Below, piece by piece: positions 26,866 through 35,500 of a DNA stretch of 64,000 nt. Numbering within the stretch: position 1 is the stretch's first letter; each line of letters opens with the position of its first letter. The stretch is from Pseudobdellovibrio sp. (GTDB lineage Bacteria > Bdellovibrionota > Bdellovibrionia > Bdellovibrionales > Bdellovibrionaceae), in contig JAMPXC010000006.1 in the NCBI GenBank assembly GCA_023701385.1, positions 40,616 to 104,615 of the forward strand. Reading direction: 5' to 3'. The position numbers were made by a program, and so were the translations under genes. The notes beneath the pieces are model-generated. The model saw nothing but the letters and a program-made list of their open reading frames with translations. It did no database searches and was not told where the DNA came from.

Positions 26866-27372
26866 CTAGAAGTTTTCTTCGATTTCTAAAGTTTGTGCTA
26901 ATTGTAATGTGTTTAAATTGAATTGCTCTTGATTCAAAAATTCGATGGATCCGAAAGACAGCTTAATACTGTCGCTTTGGATAGCGGTTACTTTTAGAGT
27001 AGCTACGATACGATAGTAGTCTTGGAACTTTTTAAAAATAACAAATTGAATGTCGCGTGATTCAGGTGTTGATTTTGTCGTTTCAAAGAATGTCATTAAA
27101 TAGTTAGCGTTTAAGCCTGAATAAACCGGGGATAGGCGGGCCTTGAAATCGATCTGTTGTTCGCGAATTAAGTTTTCAGCGATACCGTTAAACTCAGTTT
27201 TTTCATAGGTTTTAGTTAAGAAAACTGATTGATTCAAATTGAGACTGATTAAAGAAGGCAGAGTTAACTGTTCTAAAGGTTTAGTTTGTTTTTTTGGCGC
27301 GAAATACAGACCGCCGGCTGCCGCTGACAACACAAGAACCACAAAATAGTGAGCAATCTGATTTAGCTTCAA
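26866..27372 (-). CDS. Hypothetical membrane-anchored protein, 168 residues
   Basis: Not recognised. It starts at a TTG supported by a GAGGT 5 nt upstream. The N-terminal hydrophobic helix (about 8-26, YFVVLVLSAAAGGLYF) is probably an uncleaved anchor. The rest is a beta-rich periplasmic domain. It is the first gene of the operon with the two PLD-like proteins and may assist their function or localisation. Confidence 0.65.
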   Translation of the reverse strand: MKLNQIAHYFVVLVLSAAAGGLYFAPKKQTKPLEQLTLPSLISLNLNQSVFLTKTYEKTEFNGIAENLIREQQIDFKARLSPVYSGLNANYLMTFFETTKSTPESRDIQFVIFKKFQDYYRIVATLKVTAIQSDSIKLSFGSIEFLNQEQFNLNTLQLAQTLEIEENF

Positions 27373-27561
27373 CTGATACCTCGGTAGACGGTTTTACAAA
27401 AAATGTTCCCAACCAAATCTTGTAGATTCGAGTTGGTAAGATTTTCCTGTTCAGAGATTTGACAGCCGCCGGAGATTGGCAGCCGATTTACAGCAAAAGA
27501 TAGTTTAAAATCAGTAGGTTAACTTAAAGCTGGTCGTGTTTTTGTAGTGTGTTTTTCTTGT

Positions 27562-28647
27562 ATGAAAAAAACATTTTTTAAATCATTCGCAGTGGTTATG
27601 GCCTTAACAATTTCTGCACAAGCGCAACAAACGCCTGCAGAAAGACAAGCCCAAGAAATTTCACCGGAGCTTAAAAAGATCATCGCTGAATCTTCGCCGC
27701 TTGATCGTTGGGTAACGAAAGAACAATTTCAACAAATTGTTAAAGAGGTCACTGCAAAAACTCTTGCTCAGCAGGTGATTGTGGTTGATACCCGTGACCG
27801 CCAAGGCTGCTATGAAATGTACAAACATTTGCAAACTAAGGGTTGGCCAGCGAATCCATCGATGTGTAACCAAGACCCGAACAATCCTTACGTATCAGTG
27901 ACTTTAGGTACGGAAGTTACCAAAGATGCATTAACTCCTGAGCAACAGATTTTTCAAAATAATCCTGATTTATTTAGAGGTAATGGCGAACCTAGCGAGC
28001 GTCGTAAAGCTCTTTATGAGCGCACACGTAACATCGCTTTATTAAGTGGTGGCGTGGTGGCAGCGTTTGCTTCGCAGGATGCCGATAGTTCTGGTTGGGA
28101 TATTCAAGGTTTAAAAGATAATGGCCCTGTTCATCAAGTGAAAGAACATTGGAAGAACGGCCCGGTAAGAGATAAGGACGGTCCGTTTGTAAACTTCGTA
28201 TTACATCCAATCTCTGGTTCTATTTATTATCAAGCGGCGCGTATTTCTGGTTATAGTAAGCTTCAGTCTTTCGGTTATAGCTTTTTAATGTCGACATTCT
28301 TTTGGGAATACGGTGTGGAATCAGTTTTTGAAACGCCATCATGGAATGACTTATGGGCGACACCGCTGATTGGTTCATTAATTGGTGAATTGTTCTTACA
28401 GCTTTACCAAAAAGTTGAAAACAATAACGGAGAAGTTTTAGGGTCGCGCAAATTAGGTTTTGGCGCGAAGTTATTGTTAAATTCAGCTGAAACTCTGCGT
28501 CCGTATATTAATAAGATTTTTGGAACACAGGTAATCAAAAGCGGCCGCGCTGGTTTTACTATGGCCAATTGCGGTGTCGAAGCCCAACCTAATCTGGGCA
28601 TTAAAAAAGACATGTGTCCGTTCTTTACGATCGAATTTAAATGGTAA
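27562..28647 (+). CDS. Exported DUF3943-like protein
   Basis: The protein has a signal peptide (KKTFFKSFAVVMALTISAQA). The C-terminal half contains the pattern VNFVLHPISGSIYYQAARIS, FFWEYGVESVFETPSWNDL and TPLIGSLIGELFLQLYQ, as in the uncharacterised DUF3943 family of outer-membrane-associated proteins. A GTG at 27547 gives a slightly longer frame. The ATG at 27562 starts directly with the signal peptide and is preferred. The N-terminal 120 residues are unlike the family core. Function unknown. Confidence 0.65.
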   Translation: MKKTFFKSFAVVMALTISAQAQQTPAERQAQEISPELKKIIAESSPLDRWVTKEQFQQIVKEVTAKTLAQQVIVVDTRDRQGCYEMYKHLQTKGWPANPSMCNQDPNNPYVSVTLGTEVTKDALTPEQQIFQNNPDLFRGNGEPSERRKALYERTRNIALLSGGVVAAFASQDADSSGWDIQGLKDNGPVHQVKEHWKNGPVRDKDGPFVNFVLHPISGSIYYQAARISGYSKLQSFGYSFLMSTFFWEYGVESVFETPSWNDLWATPLIGSLIGELFLQLYQKVENNNGEVLGSRKLGFGAKLLLNSAETLRPYINKIFGTQVIKSGRAGFTMANCGVEAQPNLGIKKDMCPFFTIEFKW

Positions 28648-28681
28648 TTTAAAATAGAAAAACTAAAACTGCGGTTGAAGC

Positions 28682-29224
28682 TTAGATAGCTTCAACCGAT
28701 TTGATTTCTGGAATCGCTTCTTTCATACGAACTTCGATACCATCTTTAAGAGTTGCTTGTGATGAAGGACAGCCGTTACAAGCGCCTTTCATTTGAATAT
28801 AAAGCACATTGTCTTCGTATTTACTGAAAACAACATCGCCGCCATCCATTGCTACTACAGGGCGAATTTCTTCTTTTAAAACTTTTTTGATCTGTTTTAC
28901 GATCGCTGAGTCATTTTCATTGATATCAGGATCTACGGTCTTTTGAACGAAGACCGGTTGGCCCGAAGTGACGTGCTCGGAAAGTAAGCCTGTTAGCGGC
29001 TGAGCGATAACTGACCAATCAACCCAGTCTTGCTTCGTGATTGTCATGAAGTCTTGGCCAATATAGACGCTAGAAACCCATGGAAAGCCGAAAATTTTGG
29101 CAGCTAGAGGGCTTGTGTCTGTTGACTCAACATTTGGATAGTCAGATTGTTGATCTGCAATCTTGTTAGAGAAAACAAACTTTAATGTCGCTGGATTTGG
29201 CGTAGTTTCGTATGTAACTTTCAT
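28682..29224 (-). CDS. nfuA: Nfu-type iron-sulfur cluster carrier
   Basis: The 180-residue protein has an N-terminal Nfu_N-like domain (ETTPNPATLKFVF, ending FGFPWVSSVYIGQDFMTITK). The C-terminal NifU-like domain begins VKQIKKVLKEEIRPVVAMDGGDV and carries the cluster-binding CNGCPSSQ. Such proteins accept Fe-S clusters from scaffolds and pass them to apo-proteins. The layout is the mitochondrial/alpha-proteobacterial Nfu1 type rather than the degenerate A-type domain of E. coli NfuA. The symbol is used loosely. It is divergent from the aldolase gene. Confidence 0.88.
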   Translation of the reverse strand: MKVTYETTPNPATLKFVFSNKIADQQSDYPNVESTDTSPLAAKIFGFPWVSSVYIGQDFMTITKQDWVDWSVIAQPLTGLLSEHVTSGQPVFVQKTVDPDINENDSAIVKQIKKVLKEEIRPVVAMDGGDVVFSKYEDNVLYIQMKGACNGCPSSQATLKDGIEVRMKEAIPEIKSVEAI

Positions 29225-29366
29225 GCCTTAATGTTTATCAGGTGTGTTGCAGAAATTCAAAAAAAAAGCGCCGACTTTACTCGTAATTCTTTGCTTGCCA
29301 TAGTTTTTTTCGATAGGCTTTCTGCGTCTAAACAAACAACAACGGTTTCTTACAGGAGATAGTAGA

Positions 29367-30293
29367 ATGACCCCACGTGTACGTGAGATTTTAAGCTGGT
29401 ATGGTGACGAAAATATCGGTGTATTAACAAATATGGCCCGCATGATGAATCATGGTAAATTGGCAGGAACAGGTAAATTAGTAATCCTTCCGGTTGACCA
29501 AGGTTTCGAACATGGTCCGGCTCGTACTTTCGCAAAAAATCCAGATGCTTACGATCCTTCTTACCACTTCGATTTAGCGATCGAATCAGGTTGTAATGCT
29601 TACGCGGCACCGCTTGGCGCATTATCAGCTTGTGCTCGTGATTACGCTGGCGAAATTCCTTTAATCTTAAAAATCAATAATTCTGATGTTCTTTACGGAT
29701 CAAAAAATCCAATCTCTGCGTTAACATCTTCTGTAGACGATGCTTTACGTTTAGGTTGTGCGGGTATCGGTTTTACAATCTACCCAGGATCTGCTGTTAG
29801 AAAAAATATGTACGAAGAAATCGCGAAAGCTTCTGCTGAAGCTAAAAAAGCGGGTCTTGCTGTAGTTATCTGGTCATACGCTCGTGGTGAACAGATTTCT
29901 AAAGAAGGTGAAACTGGTATCGACGTTATCGCGTACTCTGCTCATATTGCCGCTCAATTAGGTGCGAACATCATCAAAGTAAAACCACCAACAGCTCACA
30001 TTGAACAAGCTGAAGCTAAAAAAGTTTACGAAGCTCAAGGTATCAAAGTTGGATCAATGTCGGATCGTATCCGTCACGTAGTTCAATCTTGCTACAACGG
30101 AAAACGCGTTGTGATTTTCTCTGGTGGTGAAGCTAAAGGAACTCCTGAGTTATTAGCTGAAATTAAAGAAATCGCTCAAGGTGGTGGTTTTGGTTCAATC
30201 ATGGGCCGTAATGCTTTCCAACGTCCGAAAAAAGAATCTATCGAGTTATTACATAACGTGATGGAAACTTTCGCTGGAAAACCTTTAAAATAG
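29367..30293 (+). CDS. fbaB: Class I fructose-bisphosphate aldolase (DhnA type)
   Basis: The 308-residue enzyme has the archaeal/DhnA-type aldolase layout. It contains LVILPVDQGFEHGPARTF, a Schiff-base lysine segment ANIIKVKPPTAH, VVIFSGGEAKG and GSIMGRNAFQRP. It interconverts fructose-1,6-bisphosphate with dihydroxyacetone phosphate and glyceraldehyde-3-phosphate. An AGGAGA ribosome site lies 7 nt before the ATG. lysS follows after 32 nt, so the two are probably co-transcribed. Confidence 0.93.
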   Translation: MTPRVREILSWYGDENIGVLTNMARMMNHGKLAGTGKLVILPVDQGFEHGPARTFAKNPDAYDPSYHFDLAIESGCNAYAAPLGALSACARDYAGEIPLILKINNSDVLYGSKNPISALTSSVDDALRLGCAGIGFTIYPGSAVRKNMYEEIAKASAEAKKAGLAVVIWSYARGEQISKEGETGIDVIAYSAHIAAQLGANIIKVKPPTAHIEQAEAKKVYEAQGIKVGSMSDRIRHVVQSCYNGKRVVIFSGGEAKGTPELLAEIKEIAQGGGFGSIMGRNAFQRPKKESIELLHNVMETFAGKPLK

Positions 30294-30325
30294 TAAATTA
30301 AAAACAAGAGTTAAGGATAACTACT

Positions 30326-31816
30326 ATGTCTGACATGCACGATAATCCAATTAAAGCCGAGAAAAGAAAAAAACTTCACGCGCTTAAAGAAAAGGGCATT
30401 AATCCTTTTCCTTATTCATTTGATAAGAATGTTCACATTGAACAGTTAATCCGTGATTTTTCTAATCTAGTGGCTGGTGAGAAGAAGCCTGAAACTACTT
30501 TCCGCATTGCAGGTCGTTTAATGACTTTACGTGCAATGGGTAAGGCGAGCTTTTTCAACGTGCAGGATCAGACAGGAACTTTACAGTGCTACATCAAAGT
30601 AGAAGAGCAATCTGAAGCTGGTCGCACGAGTTTTGATCTGATCGACCTTGGTGATATCGTGGGTCTTGAAGGTTACATGTTTAAATCACAAAAAGGTGAG
30701 TTATCTCTTTATGTAAAAAACTTTCAGGTTTTAACTAAAACGTTAGAACCACTTCCTGAAAAATTCCATGGAATCCAAGACGTAGAAATTAAATACCGTC
30801 ACAGACACTTAGATTTAATTTCTGATCCAGATTCCAGAAAAGTTTTCGTAACTCGTTCTAAAATCATCAAAGCGATCAAAAAATTCTTAGATGACCGTGG
30901 TTTTATGGAAGTTGAAACGCCAACACTTCAGCCGTTATACGGCGGAGCTGCGGCGACTCCATTTACAACTCATCACAAAGCTTTAGATATGAAGCTTTTT
31001 ATGAAAATCTCTCCGGAGCTTTATTTAAAACGCCTGATCGTAGGTGGTTTTGAAAAAGTTTACGAAGTCGGTAAGAACTTTAGAAATGAAGGTATTGACC
31101 GTACTCATAACCCAGAATTCACAATGCTTGAATTCTACGAAGCGTACACTGATTACAACTACCAAATGAAACAATTCGAAGAGTTAGTTTCTACAGTTTG
31201 TAAAGAAGTGACTGGTTCGATGAAGGTTATGTACCAAGATAAAGAAATCGACTTTACCCCGCCTTGGAACAAAATCACAGTTTTAGACGGTGTTAAAATT
31301 CACGCTAAAGTTGATCCACAAGATCGTAGCGCGCTAGTTGATTACCTTCAAAAAAATGAAGAGCCGGCTAAACTTAAAAAAATGCAGATGGATAAATTAT
31401 CTTTAGGCGAACTTCAAATGAAAGTGTTTGAAGTCGCTGCTGAACCTCACCTATGGCAACCAACATTTGTGATGGATCATCCGGTAGAAATTTCTCCATT
31501 AACTAAAATTCACCGCGACAACAACAAACTTGTTGAACGCTTTGAACCGTTTGCAGCTTGTATGGAAATCGGTAACTCATACTCAGAGTTAAACGACCCA
31601 GAAGAGCAACGTGCACGTCTTAAACAACAAGAAGCTAACCGTGGTCATGATGAAGAAGCGCATCCGATGGATGAAGATTTCTTACACGCGATCGAAACAG
31701 GTATGCCGCCAACAGGTGGTGTTGGTATTGGTATTGAGCGTGTGGTTATGATCATGACAAACTGCCCATCAATTCGCGATATCTTGTTCTTTCCAACAAT
31801 GAAGATCGTTAAATAG
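30326..31816 (+). CDS. lysS: Lysyl-tRNA synthetase, class II
   Basis: The 496-residue protein has an OB-fold anticodon-binding domain (about 55-140, starting FRIAGRLMTLRAMGKASFF) and a class II catalytic core. Motif 2 is visible as FRNEGIDRTHNPEFTMLEF and motif 3 as GGVGIGIERVVM. It charges tRNA-Lys. Length and motif order are normal. An AAGGATAA ribosome site is present. Confidence 0.96.
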   Translation: MSDMHDNPIKAEKRKKLHALKEKGINPFPYSFDKNVHIEQLIRDFSNLVAGEKKPETTFRIAGRLMTLRAMGKASFFNVQDQTGTLQCYIKVEEQSEAGRTSFDLIDLGDIVGLEGYMFKSQKGELSLYVKNFQVLTKTLEPLPEKFHGIQDVEIKYRHRHLDLISDPDSRKVFVTRSKIIKAIKKFLDDRGFMEVETPTLQPLYGGAAATPFTTHHKALDMKLFMKISPELYLKRLIVGGFEKVYEVGKNFRNEGIDRTHNPEFTMLEFYEAYTDYNYQMKQFEELVSTVCKEVTGSMKVMYQDKEIDFTPPWNKITVLDGVKIHAKVDPQDRSALVDYLQKNEEPAKLKKMQMDKLSLGELQMKVFEVAAEPHLWQPTFVMDHPVEISPLTKIHRDNNKLVERFEPFAACMEIGNSYSELNDPEEQRARLKQQEANRGHDEEAHPMDEDFLHAIETGMPPTGGVGIGIERVVMIMTNCPSIRDILFFPTMKIVK

Positions 31817-31850
31817 GTGCCAGGCCTTTTTTGCTACGGTTATATTCGAG

Positions 31851-32423
31851 ATGGTAATGGGTAGATTTTTTAAGACATCGCTTGCCTTATTATTTTTTTC
31901 ATTAGGCTTGTTGGCTGCGTGCCAACAAAAGCCCACAAAAGTGATCGACGAATCAGCGCACGTTTATGAAAAAAAAGCGGTGCTGATTGATACGCGCAAT
32001 CCATTTTTATACGAGTCATTTCATATCGAAGGTTCACAAAACCTTTGGTGGGAAGATTTTTTGGTTCTAACAAATCCGAAAAAGAAAACCAGAGTACTTG
32101 ATCCGGATATTTTACAAACGGTTGAACGTCTGGCGAGTAAAGGGATTCATCCTGATAAAACGATTGTTCTGTTAAACGACAAAGCTGATGCCGTTGAAAA
32201 TAAAAAGTGGAAATGGTTATTAAGTTATTTAGAGATCAGTCATATTGAAATGAAGAGTATTAGCGATTTGAAAAAATCGTTAAAAGGGCAGAATAGCCGT
32301 TTTGCTGTGGCCGAACCGCAAAAACCATGGAAGCTTTTAACCAGCGAAGATTTTCAAAAAGATCTTGTTACGAAAAAGGCTAAAGACTGCTTTTTGCAGT
32401 GGAAGCCTAAAGACTGTTTATAA
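31851..32423 (+). CDS. Rhodanese-like lipoprotein without the catalytic cysteine
   Basis: The 190-residue protein has a lipoprotein signal (lipobox LLAAC) and a rhodanese-like fold beginning KAVLIDTRNPFLYESFHIEGSQNL. Where active rhodaneses carry the catalytic cysteine loop, the sequence reads TIVLLNDKADAVENKKW, with no cysteine. It is therefore probably a binding protein rather than a sulfurtransferase. Two cysteines near the C-terminus (KDCFLQWKPKDCL) could form a disulfide. A second ATG at 31857 is an alternative start. A strong terminator follows. Confidence 0.72.
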   Translation: MVMGRFFKTSLALLFFSLGLLAACQQKPTKVIDESAHVYEKKAVLIDTRNPFLYESFHIEGSQNLWWEDFLVLTNPKKKTRVLDPDILQTVERLASKGIHPDKTIVLLNDKADAVENKKWKWLLSYLEISHIEMKSISDLKKSLKGQNSRFAVAEPQKPWKLLTSEDFQKDLVTKKAKDCFLQWKPKDCL

Positions 32424-32459
32424 TTTAAAAAAACACTGTCTCACTTTGAGATAATGAAG

Positions 32460-32498
32460 AGCTGCGAAAGGCTGGACCTTTCAGCAGCTTTTTTTTGT
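32460..32498 (+). terminator. Intrinsic terminator after the rhodanese-like gene
   Basis: AGCTGC and AAAGG on the left arm pair with CCTTT and GCAGCT on the right arm around a CTGGA loop, followed by eight T. It separates the aldolase-lysS-lipoprotein block from the fibre gene. Confidence 0.92.
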
Positions 32499-32535
32499 TT
32501 TTAAATTTATAGCTGCTTTTAAGTCACGAAAAGTT

Positions 32536-32569
32536 CAATTTTTTTGTCAATAATTCCGATAAGTTAAGG
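32536..32569 (+). promoter_or_regulatory. Sigma-28/FliA-like promoter of the fibre gene
   Basis: CAATTTTT at 32536-32543 and TCCGATAA at 32555-32562 are separated by 11 nt. These resemble the FliA consensus TAAAGTTT-N11-GCCGATAA (7 of 8 in the -10, 5 of 8 in the -35). Exactly 7 nt separate the -10 from the GTG at 32570, so the predicted transcript starts at or next to the start codon. No usable Shine-Dalgarno spacing remains. Confidence 0.6.
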
Positions 32570-35500
32570 GTGAAGAACCGCTGTGCTGATCAGGTTAAAA
32601 ATCTGAACTTTTTAAGTTTTGTTTTATTCGTGTTACTATTTTTAGGCACGTCGAGCGCCTTTGCAACTCCTGGTGTAACTACCTATCAAGCTAAAATCGT
32701 AAAACCAAATGGTCTGCCGTTAGAAGCATCTAGTGTGAATTTTAAGTTCACGATTCTAGATCCGGCAGGAACTTGTATTTTATATTCTGAGACTTATTTG
32801 TCGGTGAATATGGGTTCAACGGGTGGATTAATTTCTTTCTCGTTAGGCTCAGGTGTAAAAACTTATCCGGCTTCGGCGACCACATTTGCAGAAGTTTTTT
32901 CTAACATTACGCCAACATTAGCTTGTGATGCCGGTGGACCAGGAACTTATTCGCCAAATGCAAACGATACCAGAAAAATAGTAATGCAATTTCATGACGG
33001 CACTGGTTGGCAAACGTTGCCAGCGATGAATATTAATGCCGTGCCTTATGCGATGTATGCCACTGAAGCACAAAAGCTAAGTGGGCTTCCAACGTGTAAT
33101 CCCGGTGAAGCGTTAAGTTACAACGGTGTTAGTTTTTCTTGTGAAACGATCAGCGGTAGTGGTGTTACAAGTTCTACTGTGATTGCAGCCCTTGGGTATG
33201 AACCTGTTTCACCAGCTAGCTTAACGGGTCTTGTTTCAATGACATCATCTTCTGTTGTTTCGGCTTTAGGTTACACACCAGCTGATGGTGCTAGTATAAC
33301 AGCCTTCAATGCATCGTTAGCTGCGGTGTCGTCTTCAGTTGGCACTGCGAATTCAACAATTTCTTCGGTGTCTTCAACTGTTAACTCATTATCAAGTAAT
33401 TTATCTTTAGTGTCGGGAACAGTGAGTTCGCTGTCAGGAAATATTTCAGCAGTTTCTTCGACGGTGTCAACACTATCAACGACAGTTTCTAATGTCGGAA
33501 CTTCAGTGACAGCGTTATCAACTTCAGTTTCAAATCTTTCAGCTTCGATGGCAGCCCTTACGGGGTCGCAATGGGTAAGTAGTGGCACAGCGATTAGCTA
33601 TTCAACAGGTAATGTAGGTATTGGAACAAGTAACGCAACTTCGCGTTTAACTGTTTCAGGCGGTGCTTATCTAACTGGACCGATTACGGTCGGCAATACT
33701 CCGCCAGTTCCTGGTGTTTGGGATATGGGGCCATTGCTTGGTTCGATGACCTATTCGGCTCCATTTTACCAACAAGATACGTTCACGGATTTTTCTCAAC
33801 AAATCACAACGGCTCAAGCGACGTCGGTTAAGCTCAATGCTGACAGTAATAACAGTAGTATAACTGCGGGTAAATTTAGTTATGTCGAAAATATTCCCGG
33901 AAACTTTAGCAATTATCAGGGGATATACGGTGATTACGTTGTCACAGAAAATAATGCTTCTGGATCTATCGGTGAAATGGGGAGTGTAGCAGCCTTAACA
34001 ATTCAAAATGGCCCAAGCCCAGTTACGAGTCAGTATGGTGTTTTTTCTAGAACATACACTTACACGGGATCTGTCGCAAATTCTTACGGTGGTTACTTCT
34101 CGTCAATTAATCAAGGTGGATCAGTCACAAACAATTACGGTGTGATGATTGACGCCGGCGCGGGATCGGCGACAAATAATTACGGTCTTTATATTGCAAA
34201 CACAGGTTCTGTTACGGCCTCGCAAACTTACAATATCTACTCTGCTGGTCCGAACTCAAACAATCATTTCGCGGGTTCTGTTGGCATTGGTGTTACCTTG
34301 CCGAAAGCGAGACTTCATTTAGCAGCAGGAACTGCAACAACAGCGGCGTTTAAATTAACATCTTCAACATTGTTAACGGCACCGACTTCTGGTTCGATTG
34401 AGTACGATGGTTTTAATTTATATTATACAGATGGCACAAACACACGTAAGACTCTAGCGACTGGTGTTGGTGTGACATCTTCTTCGGTGATTTCAGCGTT
34501 AGGTTATACACCGGTATCAGCGGCATCTGCTTCACCATGGGTAGCAAGTGGAACATCGCTTGGTTATTCGACGGGTAAAGTTGGAATAGGAACAACGAAT
34601 CCGCAATATAATTTAGATGTGAATGGCACATTCAGAGTCACAACAAGCGCGACTGTATATAGCGGTAGCACTTGGGGCAGTAGCGCTGTTAATTCATACT
34701 ATTCTGGCAGTGATCAAAACGGCGAGATGTGGTCGATTGGTATTAGACCACCGTCTTATCCAGATGGAAGTTTGGCGATCGCAACACATTACGGATCAAT
34801 GCCGATTACTTTTAAAATTAATAACACAGAAAAAATGCGTTTAGATACCGCGGGAAATTTAGGTATCGGTACAGCGACACCAGCAGCGACATTAGATGTT
34901 ATTTCTTCGGTGACTAATTCTTTGCCTGCGACCAGTGGCACTTCGCAAACAGGATTACTTGCGCGTTTTGGAAAAAGCACCTTAGCTTTAGATGTCGGAA
35001 CCAATGGCAGCAGCGGCGCCTGGCTACAATCTGTTAATCGTACAGATCTTTCAACGAACTATCCCTTAATTTTTAATCCAAATGGCGGCCCGGTGGGTGT
35101 TGGTGGTTATGCTTCATCAGTTCTTTTTTCTGTGCATCAATCTACAGGAAGTGCCACTGATATGATTCGTTTGCGTGATACGACTGATGCCATTGACTTA
35201 GCGTTTCGTTACAACGGAACAAATGGATATGAAATTCGCAGTGAGGCGAGCGGAACCGGAGATATCTTCTTTGCATTAGACGGTTCAACTGGAAATGTCG
35301 GCATCGGAACAAGTGCGCCGACAAATACGTTGGATGTTTCTGGTTCGGGAATAACCGCTACACGATATGAAACTTTTGGAACACTAGCTACATTTAGAAA
35401 AGCATATACAGCAACAAATAACGAATCTCCTTACCTTGAGCTTCGACATCAAACTGTATCAGGTGGAGTTTTTGATCGTTATGGGTATATCCAAGCTGGC

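Noticed and set aside
29228..29622. Minus-strand frames opposite the 5' part of the aldolase gene and its leader
   Set aside because: They overlap a clear aldolase gene and lack motifs or ribosome sites.
33271..33588. 105-residue minus-strand frame opposite the fibre coiled coil
   Set aside because: It is an acidic low-complexity shadow of the Ser/Thr repeat codons on the other strand.
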